The notes under the pieces are model-generated. The model saw nothing but the letters and a program-made list of their open reading frames with translations, had not been told where the DNA came from and did no database searches. 64,000 nt of DNA, from positions 1 through 64,000 of the forward strand of contig CAYWRZ010000001.1 of NCBI GenBank assembly GCA_964460845.1, written 5' to 3'. Of this stretch, positions 43,201-51,571 are shown one piece after another. Position 1 is the stretch's first letter, and the number at the start of each line of letters is the position of its first letter. Both the position numbers and the translations under genes were made by a program. The stretch is from CAYWRZ01 sp964460845 (GTDB lineage Bacteria; Bacteroidota; Bacteroidia; Flavobacteriales_D; UBA2798).

Positions 43201-43566
43201 GATGAGCTACAAACCGAAAACGATCTGCAACATTACCGCACCCGCCTGCACGACCGTTTCGGCCCCCTGCCCCATCAAACCGAAGAATTGCTCGAAACCA
43301 TTCGCCTACGCCGTTTAGCGAAAGCCATCGGACTGGAAAAAGTAATGCTCAAAAACCATAAGCTGACGGGCTATTTCATCGCGCAGGAAAATTCGCCTTA
43401 TTACCAAAGCGAACGTTTTACCCGCGTGCTGAAATTTATCCAGCATAACCGGCAGGTAAAAATGGAAGAGCGCAACGGAAAACTACAGATTTCATTTACC
43501 GGGATCGGTTCCGTAAAAGAAGCGATCGAAGCGCTGGCGCCGCTGGGGATAAAAGAAACGGCCTGA
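40222..43566 (+). CDS. mfd: Transcription-repair coupling factor Mfd
   Basis: A 1114-residue DNA translocase that pushes stalled RNA polymerase off lesions and recruits UvrA. The N-terminal UvrB-like part carries VFFPSSSRVPYRHEE and SIRGGIVDVFSF. The RNA-polymerase-interacting CarD-like domain starts at LQKGDFVTHIDHGIGQYSG. The helicase has Walker A GDVGFGKTEIAMRA, the DEEQ box IIDEEQKFGV and motif VI QLRGRVGRS. The C-terminal TRCF domain completes it. I chose ATG 40222 over a TTG 24 bases upstream. It converges on rluD. Confidence 0.96.
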   Translation: MTLSELQSLYRQHPQVRLLSDELVKGRIRAQLSGTSGSADAFAAWGVFENTGGTHLFVFNEKEDAIYFQNDLESLSGTGDNVLFFPSSSRVPYRHEEVDNANVLMRAEVLNRLSKDARGTLIVTYPAALAEKVVTRKHLQKNTLDLEEGKHYSLAFIDEVLLEYEFEKTDFVYEPGQFSIRGGIVDVFSFSNEDPYRIEFFGDQVESIRSFDTLSQLSKQKMARISILPNVQDKLLRESRESFLDYIPKGSTLWVQNPSVIREKIEKEYAQALSAFEKNTTTIRQLPPEELYVQGEDFGRKMLDFSLIETGTPAELNPELRIQFNCTPQPAFHKNFDLLSQNLNENSRKNYRNLIFAEQTRQVERLHAIFEDRQKEVKLSPLKLPIREGFIDHTLKLACYTDHQVFDRYHRFKLKEGFHKTREALTLKDLLSLQKGDFVTHIDHGIGQYSGLEKIEVNGKQQEAIRLIYKGGDVLYVSIHSLHRISKYTGKEGTSPVLNKLGTQTWQTLKAKTKKKVKEIAYDLIQLYAKRKAQKGTAFSPDTYLQTELEASFMYEDTPDQLKATVAVKKDMEQEFPMDRLVCGDVGFGKTEIAMRAAFKAVTDSKQVAILAPTTILSLQHFKSFSERFRDFPCKVDYINRFKSAKSRKETLEKVARGEVDVLIGTHALVGKDVKFKDLGLLIIDEEQKFGVSVKDKLKLLKTNVDTLTLTATPIPRTLQFSLMGARDLSVIHTPPPNRHPVQTEIHPFNEEVIRDRIYYELSRGGQVYFVHNRVQNINEVAGMLQRICPEARIGVGHGQMDGDKLENLMIDFIEGNYDILVATTIIESGIDIPNANTIFINDAHNFGLSDLHQLRGRVGRSNKKAFCVLLTQPTHTLSQEARKRLHAIEQFSDLGSGFGIAMRDLDIRGAGNLLGGEQSGFISDIGYETYQKILDEAISELKETEFRELYAIDEDENYEFVRECSIETDLEILLPDSYVNNVNERLILYRELDELQTENDLQHYRTRLHDRFGPLPHQTEELLETIRLRRLAKAIGLEKVMLKNHKLTGYFIAQENSPYYQSERFTRVLKFIQHNRQVKMEERNGKLQISFTGIGSVKEAIEALAPLGIKETA

Positions 43567-43589
43567 AAAAAAGTTCAGCTTTTTTCGGC
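43561..43589. terminator. Possible bidirectional terminator between mfd and rluD
   Basis: The 8-base gap between the two convergent stops lies in an inverted repeat: GCC and an A-run (to 43573), a 5-base loop, then a T-run and GGC (to 43589). It would give a T-tract in either direction, but the stem is mostly A-T and one pair is mismatched. Confidence 0.35.
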
Positions 43590-44633
43590 GACATACGCCC
43601 GCCATTTTTGCAGAATGGCTTCAAATCCTTCGGGAAGAGAAGAATCGAACTGCATCCACTCATTGCGCGAAGGATGCAAAAAACCGAGCGATTTGGCATG
43701 AAGCGCCTGCCCGGGAATCAGCGTAAAAAGATTTTCTACAAACTGGCGGTATTTTGCAAAAGTAGTACCGCGCAGAATGGCATTGCCGCCGTATTCCAAA
43801 TCGTTAAATAAAGGATGCCCGAGGTGCTTCAGGTGCACCCTTATCTGATGCGTACGACCCGTTTCGAGCTTGCATTTCACCAACGTCACATACCCGAGTC
43901 GTTCGAGCACTTCGTAATGCGTAACCGCATGTTTACCCTGCGACCCGTCTTCGTACACCTGAAACACTTTCCGGTCTTTAAGCGAACGGCCTATATGCCC
44001 TGTTATGGTGCCTTTGTCTTCTTTCACTTCGCCCCATACCAAAGCGTAGTAGGTGCGTTCGGTGCTGCGCTCAAAAAACTGACGGGCTAAGTGCGAAAGC
44101 GCATCCTCATGTTTGGCCACCACCATAATACCCGAAGTATGTTTGTCGAGCCGATGCACCAAGCCGGGGCGTACCTCTTCGGGATTTTTTCGCCGTTCGT
44201 GCAGTTCGGAAAAAGCCTGAAAATGAAAAAGCAGCGCATTAACCAACGTACCCGAATAATTGCCGTAACCGGGATGCGTGACTAATCCGGCGGGTTTATT
44301 CACTACCAGCAGGTGCTCGTCTTCGTAATGCACCTCAATGGGAATATCCTGCGGAATAAGCTCAATTTCCCGCACGGGGTAAGGCAGCACTACCGATATT
44401 TCGTCGAAGGGCTTTACGCGGTAATTGGGTTTTGCCGGTTTACCGTTCACCAATATATTACCGTTGCGTGCCGCTACCTGTATGCGGTTGCGCGAATTGC
44501 CCGGCAAGCGATCAAACAGGAATTTATCTAAACGCAGTAACGACTGACCCTTATCGGCCTTTAGGTGATGATGCTCGTACAGCTCTTCGCCTTCTGTTTC
44601 GTCGGGACTTACGTCTTCTTCCGCTTCGCGCAT
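43575..44633 (-). CDS. rluD: RluA-family 23S rRNA pseudouridine synthase (RluD-like)
   Basis: A 352-residue pseudouridine synthase. The N terminus is acidic (about 1-30), then an S4 RNA-binding domain (about 35-85, LDKFLFDRLPGNSRNRIQ) precedes the catalytic domain with HRLDKHTSGIMVVAKHE, where Asp is the nucleophile. YALVWGEVKEDKGTI and CKLETGRTHQIRVHLK are further RluA motifs. RluD modifies helix 69 of 23S rRNA; other RluA members are possible. It follows the T9SS cargo gene by 8 bases in a run that begins with the PASTA gene. Confidence 0.9.
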   Translation of the reverse strand: MREAEEDVSPDETEGEELYEHHHLKADKGQSLLRLDKFLFDRLPGNSRNRIQVAARNGNILVNGKPAKPNYRVKPFDEISVVLPYPVREIELIPQDIPIEVHYEDEHLLVVNKPAGLVTHPGYGNYSGTLVNALLFHFQAFSELHERRKNPEEVRPGLVHRLDKHTSGIMVVAKHEDALSHLARQFFERSTERTYYALVWGEVKEDKGTITGHIGRSLKDRKVFQVYEDGSQGKHAVTHYEVLERLGYVTLVKCKLETGRTHQIRVHLKHLGHPLFNDLEYGGNAILRGTTFAKYRQFVENLFTLIPGQALHAKSLGFLHPSRNEWMQFDSSLPEGFEAILQKWRAYVAEKS

Positions 44634-44641
44634 AACCCGGG

Positions 44642-46876
44642 TTAACGCTGAATAATGAGTTTCTTCACCCCGCGAACCTGACGTTGTTCGTCACTCAGTT
44701 CCAGCAAGTAAATGCCCTGTTGCATGGCTGAGAGGTCAATCGTCGTGCCGGTGTAAGGTCCCTGATGCACAAGGCGACCGCTCAAATCATATACCCTAAC
44801 GGTGTAATGGGCCGAAAAAGGATCGTCTATACGAATATGCACTGTTCCGGCAGAGGGATTGGGATAGGCTTCAAAATGGGGCATCACCGCTTCGGGCTCA
44901 TCGACCGACACGACATAATCGCCGGGATAGGCAAACACCGGGCGTATCATAAGCGCGCCTTCAAAACCGGTATTGAGCCAGGTGCCACTGGTATTGTAAT
45001 AAATGGCAGAGCGGGCATTGGTATTCAAATCAAAGCCCACGTTGAGGCGATCGGGATCGAGCTGGCGCATGCCTACGTAAAAGGTACCGTTCACCAACAG
45101 CTTCGCATCGAGCGGATATTCGTAAAAGCCATTGTTTTCGCGCACGTATTGCGGAAAATGAAAGGTCAGGTTTTGGTACAATAGCGTACCGGGGGTTCCG
45201 CCCGATCCGTCGTTGCGCCACACGCTCAGGATAAACGCCTTATTAGACACATTGTTCACCGAAGGACTGAAATGAATACGCACGGCACGAAGTGTATCGG
45301 CATAAGGAATCGTGAAACGGTAAGCCAGCCGGCCTCCTGCGCCCTGCACGCCATAAGCGGCTTCTGCGGTACCGTCGTCGTAAGCGTAATAGTTCTCAAA
45401 AACCTGCTCAAACCTGACGGTGTCGTTTTCACGGCAAAAATCGGGGGTAGTATTATGCCTGAATTCCACTTCAAATCGCGCATCGGGATTACGCCCGGTG
45501 GTATCGAATACGTAAGGCTGCAGCCCTACATCGTAAAGGGTAGTGAAATTGGTATAGGCGTTGATAGAAGGTGTATTCGGGTGATTAAAGCTTGCCTCTG
45601 TATTTCCTTCGTAAAATACCGACATATTACTTCCCCCTATCAGCTTGGCAGTGTTGCTGTTGTTGCGTTGAAATACAGAGAGGGTATCGCGCATGAACGA
45701 CACGGGATCATGACGAAAATGCGCCCAGGGCATAGCGGTATAATTGCGGAGCAGGGTGTTGGGATCGTACACAAAAGCCACATCGTCGCGAACGGTATCG
45801 GCAAGGGTCCGGAAACTGTTCAGATACACGTAATCGATATGCCAGTGATCGAGGCTGCCCGAGAGGTGTCCGTAATTTTTGAAGCGAAACTGAAAGCCGT
45901 CTTTCAGAAAATAAAACGCATTGATCGGCACCATGACCTGCCTGAATGCATTGGCCGGCACACCGGGAGTTTTCCAAATAGTGTACCACTTGAGCGAATC
46001 GGGTGCCCAAAATTCAAGGATAAGCGAGTCCTGACTCTGAGGCTCGTTACCCCTTCCGGTGGACTGGTAAAAAAAGCTCAGGTAAAGCGAATCGGCCGCC
46101 GTATAAGGTGAATTGTTGGGCTTGGTTCCCAAATAAAGCGGTTTGGAGGTGAGGTGATCCGCAATTCCTCTCAGTGTAGGACTTCCGAATTGATAAGGAT
46201 AACCTTCTTCGTTCAACCCGTCGAAAGTGGCTACTCCTATCGTAGGCGGGTTGATCGCATAACGATTATTGCGGTAAGCGTAGCTATCCACCCAAAGTGA
46301 ATTATCGCCGGTCGAAGGCACACGATAGACATAAACCGAATCCTGTATCCAATCGGGCAAAGGAATCCAAACGGTATCCGACACATCGCCGGAGATCCAA
46401 AGCGTATCGATAATATGATAACGCGGCCATACTTTCTCTACGGTTCCCGAAATGGGGTATTCCGACAAATCGTTCCGCGTCACCAACATACTGTCGAGCC
46501 GATGCTGCCGCTGCACCAATTGTCCGTCGATACTGTCGTACTCGATTCGGAACGAAGGTGTCGCCATAAATTTAACGGTATCATGAAGCGGAACCAAACC
46601 GGCTTCGTCGAGCAGGTGGTAAAAGGTTTGGCGTGTTACCCCGGGATCGTCGGGGTTGGCCTTATATTTTTTAAATCGATCGCGCGAGAACTCATCTAAG
46701 AAAGGCAGGTGCACCGTATCTATGTCATAGATAAAAATAGCGGGAGCCATACGCTGCCCGGCCTGCTGCTGACGGGTCAGCTCAAAATTGCTCACCAGGG
46801 GCGAAAGGGCTTCGGGCTGCGCCCAAACTTTCACCGCAGGCAGGCACAAAAGAAGAAAAAGTACAATCCGGCGCAT
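44642..46876 (-). CDS. Large secreted protein with T9SS type A sorting signal
   Basis: A 744-residue exported protein. I chose ATG 46876 (signal MRRIVLFLLLCLPAVKVWA, then Gln); a TTG two codons upstream is less likely. Residues about 60-600 are strand-rich with jelly-roll-like parts (SQDSLILEFWAPDSLKWYTIW, GFQFRFKNYGHLSGSLDHWHIDYVYL), resembling carbohydrate-binding or MAM-like folds, but no catalytic residues are evident. The last 80 residues (about 665-744) are a T9SS type A domain (EAYPNPSAGTVHIRI). It lies between the PASTA gene and rluD, 8 bases from rluD. Function unknown. Confidence 0.8.
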   Translation of the reverse strand: MRRIVLFLLLCLPAVKVWAQPEALSPLVSNFELTRQQQAGQRMAPAIFIYDIDTVHLPFLDEFSRDRFKKYKANPDDPGVTRQTFYHLLDEAGLVPLHDTVKFMATPSFRIEYDSIDGQLVQRQHRLDSMLVTRNDLSEYPISGTVEKVWPRYHIIDTLWISGDVSDTVWIPLPDWIQDSVYVYRVPSTGDNSLWVDSYAYRNNRYAINPPTIGVATFDGLNEEGYPYQFGSPTLRGIADHLTSKPLYLGTKPNNSPYTAADSLYLSFFYQSTGRGNEPQSQDSLILEFWAPDSLKWYTIWKTPGVPANAFRQVMVPINAFYFLKDGFQFRFKNYGHLSGSLDHWHIDYVYLNSFRTLADTVRDDVAFVYDPNTLLRNYTAMPWAHFRHDPVSFMRDTLSVFQRNNSNTAKLIGGSNMSVFYEGNTEASFNHPNTPSINAYTNFTTLYDVGLQPYVFDTTGRNPDARFEVEFRHNTTPDFCRENDTVRFEQVFENYYAYDDGTAEAAYGVQGAGGRLAYRFTIPYADTLRAVRIHFSPSVNNVSNKAFILSVWRNDGSGGTPGTLLYQNLTFHFPQYVRENNGFYEYPLDAKLLVNGTFYVGMRQLDPDRLNVGFDLNTNARSAIYYNTSGTWLNTGFEGALMIRPVFAYPGDYVVSVDEPEAVMPHFEAYPNPSAGTVHIRIDDPFSAHYTVRVYDLSGRLVHQGPYTGTTIDLSAMQQGIYLLELSDEQRQVRGVKKLIIQR

Positions 46877-46890
46877 ACGCAAATTCGTTT

Positions 46891-47712
46891 TTATTCGTCG
46901 TCGCTGCTGTATCGGCTAACATCGGTGGTAAGCCAAACCGACACCTCCGACCCTGCGGTAGCTTCGCCGCCCGAGGCCGGCCATTGCCGGTAAATCCTGG
47001 CATTGAGCGAATCCCGTTGACTCACACAGCCTTCGCAGGAAGCCACATACAGACTCAGCGATACGGTATTTAAACTCGAATTTGCCTCTTCTATTGTTTT
47101 ACCGGTAAGCACAGGTACCATTTCAAGTCCTGCATTACGCCCCATACCCAACACCAGCTCTACGGTATGCCCTTTTTCTATTCGCTCGCCAGTAGCTATA
47201 GGTCGGTTATTATAGCGCTGTTCTATCACACAATCTTTACAATCGGCATACGGCTTATAGGTGTAGCGCGCTTTAAGCCCTACAATCCGCAAAATCCCTT
47301 CGGCATGTTTCTTCGACTTATAAACGAGGTTAGGCATATTGATCATCTTGGGCGAACGAGATACTACCGTAAGGTAAATCATACGGCCTTCTTTGGCGAA
47401 CTGCCCGGTCGAGTCGGTCGGACCCGGCGACTGCAACAGTACCGTACCTTTGGGATGCTTATCAGAAAATACCGAATCGACAATTACATAGCGGAGCCCG
47501 AGATGGCTCAGGCGCAGATCAAGCTCATCAGACTGGGTGCCCACAAGATTAGGTACCGAGATATAATTATCTTCTCCGAAACGCGTATAGCTTTTCAGGT
47601 ACCATTGTATGCCGGTAATGAGCAGCAGCACCGTCACAATAGCCAGCACCAGGTGAATTAAAAATTGCCGGCTTATCAGAAACCGGCCTGTAAGTCTGAG
47701 GTTTTTGAACAT
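46891..47712 (-). CDS. Membrane-anchored PASTA-domain protein
   Basis: A 273-residue protein with an N-terminal transmembrane helix (about 18-38, LIHLVLAIVTVLLLITG) and three PASTA domains outside: SVPNLVGTQSDELDLRL, NMPNLVYKSKKHAEGIL and MVPVLTGKTIEEANSSL. PASTA units bind muropeptides or other wall pieces. It lacks a kinase or transpeptidase domain, as is common for these in Bacteroidota. I chose ATG 47712 over 47757 because a -7 box (47732-47739) lies between. It diverges from ddl, and leads the run with the T9SS cargo and rluD. Confidence 0.88.
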   Translation of the reverse strand: MFKNLRLTGRFLISRQFLIHLVLAIVTVLLLITGIQWYLKSYTRFGEDNYISVPNLVGTQSDELDLRLSHLGLRYVIVDSVFSDKHPKGTVLLQSPGPTDSTGQFAKEGRMIYLTVVSRSPKMINMPNLVYKSKKHAEGILRIVGLKARYTYKPYADCKDCVIEQRYNNRPIATGERIEKGHTVELVLGMGRNAGLEMVPVLTGKTIEEANSSLNTVSLSLYVASCEGCVSQRDSLNARIYRQWPASGGEATAGSEVSVWLTTDVSRYSSDDE

Positions 47713-47731
47713 CGGACGCAAGGTTGGGAAG

Positions 47732-47739
47732 CAAAGATA
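47732..47739 (-). promoter_or_regulatory. Promoter -7 element for the PASTA gene
   Basis: TATCTTTG on the minus strand matches TAnnTTTG exactly, about 20 bases before ATG 47712. A TTG 15 bases upstream gives a short spacer. Confidence 0.42.
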
Positions 47740-47817
47740 TAAATTTCGACGGGGCAAGCCCTGCTCAGGCTAACGTACGGGAATCTTCTTTATTTTTACT
47801 CCTTCAAAACCACCTCC

Positions 47818-48792
47818 ATGAAAAAGAACATTGCCGTACTGATGGGCGGCTATTCGCACGAAGCGCAGATTTCGCTCAAAAGCGGCGAAACCGTATTGAA
47901 ACATATCGACAAAGCGCATTACAACCTTTACAAGGTGGTTATCGACGAAAATGGCTGGCTGCTACACCTCGGCGAGCAAACTTTCCCGCTGGATAAAGGC
48001 GATTTTTCGGTCACTACCCCCGATGGGAAACTAAATTTCGACGCCGTATTTATCGTCATCCACGGTACACCCGGCGAAGACGGAAAGCTACAGGCGTATT
48101 TCGATATGCTCGGCATTCCTTATACTACGGCCGGCATATTGCCTTTGGCCCTTACTTTCAACAAGTTTGCCTGTAATTCGCTGCTCAAATACCACGGTGT
48201 ACACTGTGCCCCTTCGGTGCTGATCCGCAAGGACGACCCGGTAGAAGTCGAGGCCCTGGCGCGTGGATTCGGGTTCCCGATGTTTATCAAACCCTGCGAC
48301 GGAGGCTCCAGCTTCGGGGTATCGAAAGTGAAAAAAACCGATGAAATAGCCCCTGCCATTGCGCACGCGCTCGAGCACGGCACCGAAGTAATCATCGAAG
48401 CTTTTGTGGAAGGTACCGAAGTATCCTGCGGTATTTTTAAGCTACAGGGCGAAACGCGGGTACTGCCTCCTACCGAGATCGTATCTAAAAACGAGTTTTT
48501 TGATTTCAACGCCAAATACAAAGGCGATTCGCAGGAAATTACCCCCGCCCGCCTGAGCGAAGAACTCACCCGAAAAGTACAGGAAATTACCGCCAACGCA
48601 TTCCGGGCGCTGGGCTTGCGCGGACTGGCACGTATCGACTTTATTATCCGTAACGGGCAACCGGTGCTTATCGAGGTCAATACCGTACCCGGCCTTTCCG
48701 AGCAAAGCATTATTCCTCAACAATTAGCGCATATCGGCCTTTCCCTTTCGGAAATTTTCGGCCGCATGATAGAAGAGGCTTTCGAGCGTTGA
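47818..48792 (+). CDS. ddl: D-alanine--D-alanine ligase
   Basis: A 324-residue ATP-grasp ligase making D-Ala-D-Ala for peptidoglycan. It begins KKNIAVLMGGYSHEAQISL, has the ATP-binding loop CDGGSSFGVSKVKK and the omega-loop end VNTVPGLSEQSIIPQQ. The gene ends one base before the convergent rdgB stop, with no gap. It diverges from the PASTA gene, and the pairing of ddl with PASTA and rluD genes recurs in Bacteroidota. Confidence 0.95.
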   Translation: MKKNIAVLMGGYSHEAQISLKSGETVLKHIDKAHYNLYKVVIDENGWLLHLGEQTFPLDKGDFSVTTPDGKLNFDAVFIVIHGTPGEDGKLQAYFDMLGIPYTTAGILPLALTFNKFACNSLLKYHGVHCAPSVLIRKDDPVEVEALARGFGFPMFIKPCDGGSSFGVSKVKKTDEIAPAIAHALEHGTEVIIEAFVEGTEVSCGIFKLQGETRVLPPTEIVSKNEFFDFNAKYKGDSQEITPARLSEELTRKVQEITANAFRALGLRGLARIDFIIRNGQPVLIEVNTVPGLSEQSIIPQQLAHIGLSLSEIFGRMIEEAFER

Positions 48793-49377
48793 TCAGGCTG
48801 GGTTACGAAGAAAATGAATGAGGCGCGACAAGGCCAAAGCGCGATGGCTGATCCGGTTTTTTTCGGCCGGTTCCATCTCGGCAAAGGTTTGCGAATAGCC
48901 TTCGGGCACAAATACCGGATCGTAGCCGAACCCTCCTGTTCCACGCTTTTCAGGGATAATCTCTCCGTCTATTCTTCCTTCAAAAAAACGAATGCCCGAC
49001 GTGTCGGCCAGGGCTATCACCGTTTTAAAACAGGCTCGGCGCGAGGTATGTTTTTGCAGCTCGAAGAGCAGCTTGTCCATATTTTGCCCCGAATCTTTTT
49101 CCGGACCTGCATAGCGGGCCGAATACACACCCGGCGCTCCGCCAAGCGCTTCCACTTCCAGACCCGAATCGTCGGCAAAGCAAGCCTGCCCGAATTTGTC
49201 AAAGAAAAAACGCGCCTTCTGTGCCGCGTTTTCGGTCAGCGTAGCGCCCGTCTCGGGAATGTCGTCGGTAAAAGAAAAATCGGCCGGGGTGAGAAGTTGA
49301 TAGTCTTCTCCCAGCATCTGCTTAATTTCTTTAACTTTATTCTGATTTTGGGTAGCAAACACAAGTTTCTTCATCAT
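48793..49377 (-). CDS. rdgB: Non-canonical purine NTP pyrophosphatase (RdgB/HAM1)
   Basis: A 194-residue Ham1/RdgB house-cleaning enzyme that hydrolyses dITP and XTP to the monophosphates. MKKLVFATQNQNKVKEIKQML, the ENAAQKARFF stretch, CFADDSGLEVEALGGAPGV and GFGYDPVFVP are diagnostic. Tandem ATGs (49377, 49374) are both possible. It is directly convergent on ddl and divergent from the RffA gene, only 14 bases away, so promoters of the two must overlap the genes. Confidence 0.94.
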   Translation of the reverse strand: MMKKLVFATQNQNKVKEIKQMLGEDYQLLTPADFSFTDDIPETGATLTENAAQKARFFFDKFGQACFADDSGLEVEALGGAPGVYSARYAGPEKDSGQNMDKLLFELQKHTSRRACFKTVIALADTSGIRFFEGRIDGEIIPEKRGTGGFGYDPVFVPEGYSQTFAEMEPAEKNRISHRALALSRLIHFLRNPA

Positions 49378-49391
49378 ACAGCAATTGACGC

Positions 49392-50513
49392 GTGCTAAAA
49401 TTAACGAATCCTACCGTTACCGGTAAAGAAAAAAAATACCTCGAAGAGGTTTTCCAACATCGACAGTTTGCCGGAGGAGACGGATTCTTCACCCGCCAAT
49501 GCCAAACCAGGCTCGAACAGCTTACGGGATGCCGCAAAGCACTACTCACCCCTTCCTGTACCGACGCGCTCGAAATGTGCGCCCTGCTGGCCGGGATTGA
49601 ACCCGGCGACGAAGTAATCGTGCCCGCTTACGCCTTCGTATCAACGGTCAATGCCTTTGTGCTGTTCGGTGCCATACCCGTGCTTGCCGACATAAGGCCC
49701 GACACCATGACTATCGACGATACGCTGGTCGAAAAGCTGATCACACCCCGTACCAAAGCGATTGTAGCCATGCACTACGGCGGATACGCCTGCCATCTCG
49801 AAGCCCTGAAAGCAATCGCCACCCGGCACGACATTTTTCTCATCGAAGATGCCGCCCATACCATCGGCGGGTTTCACCAGGGCAAACACCTCGGCACCTG
49901 GGGCGACTGGGGCTGCCTGAGCTTTCACGAAACGAAAAACATTCACTGTGGCGAAGGTGGAGCCCTGCTAATCAACGACGAGCGCTGGATAGAAAAAGCC
50001 GAAACCATTCAATACCTCGGTACCGACAAGGCGCGTTTCCTGAGGGGCGAATCGCCCGGCTATAACTGGCAGGGAAAAGGAGCCAGCTACCTACTGTCCG
50101 AGCTCAATGCCGCTTTTCTGCTGGCGCAGCTCGAAGAGCTGGAAACCCTTACCGCACAAAGGCTACGCTACTGGAATGCGCTGTACGATGCGCTGCTTCC
50201 GTTGGCCGAAAAAGGAGAAATCACACTTCCACCAAGGCAAGGCGAAGGACAAAATGCGCATATTTTTCACTTTAAGCTGCCCAATGGCTCTGAGATAGAG
50301 CGAATGATGCGTTTTTTGAAAGAAAAAGAAATTGAATCGGCACGGCATTACCTGCCACTGAACGAGAGTAAAGGCGGGTTGCAGGCAGGTATAAGAGGCG
50401 TCACGCCGGTCGCTGATCGCGAATGGAGTCGCCTGCTTCGTATTCCCATCCCCACAGATACAGAAACGGTTAAAAGAATTTCCGTTACTTTGCAGCACTA
50501 TTTTAACGCATGA
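49392..50513 (+). CDS. rffA: dTDP-4-amino-4,6-dideoxyhexose transaminase (RffA/WecE-like)
   Basis: A 373-residue PLP aminotransferase of the DegT/DnrJ/EryC1 family, closest in pattern to RffA, which makes dTDP-4-amino-4,6-dideoxygalactose for Fuc4NAc. NPTVTGKEKKYLEEVF and the GRFSGGD-like FAGGDGFF at the start, TPSCTDALEM, and the PLP Lys in SFHETKNIHCGEGG are clear. GTG 49392 is the only reasonable start (an in-frame stop lies just upstream). It is first of the surface-glycan run and overlaps the next gene by 4 bases. Confidence 0.88.
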   Translation: MLKLTNPTVTGKEKKYLEEVFQHRQFAGGDGFFTRQCQTRLEQLTGCRKALLTPSCTDALEMCALLAGIEPGDEVIVPAYAFVSTVNAFVLFGAIPVLADIRPDTMTIDDTLVEKLITPRTKAIVAMHYGGYACHLEALKAIATRHDIFLIEDAAHTIGGFHQGKHLGTWGDWGCLSFHETKNIHCGEGGALLINDERWIEKAETIQYLGTDKARFLRGESPGYNWQGKGASYLLSELNAAFLLAQLEELETLTAQRLRYWNALYDALLPLAEKGEITLPPRQGEGQNAHIFHFKLPNGSEIERMMRFLKEKEIESARHYLPLNESKGGLQAGIRGVTPVADREWSRLLRIPIPTDTETVKRISVTLQHYFNA

Positions 50514-51508
50514 AATCATTGGTAACCGGGGGAGCCGGTTTTATCGGATCGCACGTGGCGCGTGAATTGCTCGCTGCCGGACATGAAGTGCTTATACTCG
50601 ACGACCTGAGCGGAGGTTTTGAAGAAAATATCCCGCAAGGCGCATCCTTCATCAAAGGATCGATAACCGATACCGCGCTCATCGAAAAGCTTTTTGCCGA
50701 ACATCGCTTCGACTATGTGTATCACCTGGCAGCTTACGCGGCCGAAGGATTGAGCCATTTTATCAAACATTTCAACTACACCAATAATCTCATTGGCAGT
50801 GTCAACCTGATCAACCAGTCGGTGCTGCACAAAGTGAAATGTTTTGTGTTTACTTCTTCGATAGCCGTGTATGGAGCCAACCAGCTTCCGATGCACGAAG
50901 ATCTGATTCCGCAGCCCGAAGATCCTTACGGTATCGCGAAATACGCCGTAGAACAGGATCTGAAAGTAACGCACGAAATGTTTGGCCTCGATTACGTGAT
51001 TTTCCGTCCGCATAACGTGTATGGCGAATTTCAGAACATTGGCGATCGCTACCGCAACGTGGTAGGCATTTTTATGAATCAACTCATGCAGGGGCTTCCG
51101 CTCACGCTTTTCGGCGACGGTAACCAAACCCGTGCATTTAGCTATATCGGCGATGTGGCACCTTACATTGCACGCTGCGTCGATGTACCCGGAGCCCGCA
51201 ACCGCGTGTTCAACATCGGTGGCGATACCGACTATTCGGTCAATCACCTCGCAAAAGCCGTGATCGAGGCTATGGGCAAAGACAGCCCGCTGCGTTACCT
51301 CCCCGCTCGCAACGAGGTGCAGCACGCTTACGCCGATCACAGCCGTATTCGCGAAACCTTCGGCATCGATCCTCAAAGCTACACCCTGCTCGAAGAGGGA
51401 CTTCGCCGCATGGCCGAATGGGCACTGAAAAACGGCGCTAAAAAGAGCGAAAAATTTTCTGCCATCGAAATCACTGAAAAACTACCGGCCGTTTGGCTCG
51501 AAGACTGA
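50510..51508 (+). CDS. NAD-dependent sugar epimerase/dehydratase
   Basis: A 332-residue extended SDR acting on nucleotide sugars. The Rossmann motif VTGGAGFIGSHVAREL begins at residue 5, with DDLSGG after the second strand; the catalytic Tyr/Lys is in DPYGIAKYAVEQ. The family includes UDP-glucose 4-epimerase and related enzymes; the exact sugar cannot be told. Its ATG overlaps the RffA stop (ATGA), and Wzm follows after 63 bases, placing it in sugar-nucleotide supply for the glycan. Confidence 0.87.
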   Translation: MKSLVTGGAGFIGSHVARELLAAGHEVLILDDLSGGFEENIPQGASFIKGSITDTALIEKLFAEHRFDYVYHLAAYAAEGLSHFIKHFNYTNNLIGSVNLINQSVLHKVKCFVFTSSIAVYGANQLPMHEDLIPQPEDPYGIAKYAVEQDLKVTHEMFGLDYVIFRPHNVYGEFQNIGDRYRNVVGIFMNQLMQGLPLTLFGDGNQTRAFSYIGDVAPYIARCVDVPGARNRVFNIGGDTDYSVNHLAKAVIEAMGKDSPLRYLPARNEVQHAYADHSRIRETFGIDPQSYTLLEEGLRRMAEWALKNGAKKSEKFSAIEITEKLPAVWLED

Positions 51509-51571
51509 GCCTCGCAAAGCCATGAAACGCTTTTTTGATTTACCCGAAAAGCCTGCCTGCCTCTCCTTCCC

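Noticed and set aside
45272..46111. Open frame of 279 codons on the plus strand inside the T9SS cargo gene
   Set aside because: Antisense shadow with no recognisable domain; the minus-strand gene has signal peptide and T9SS domain.
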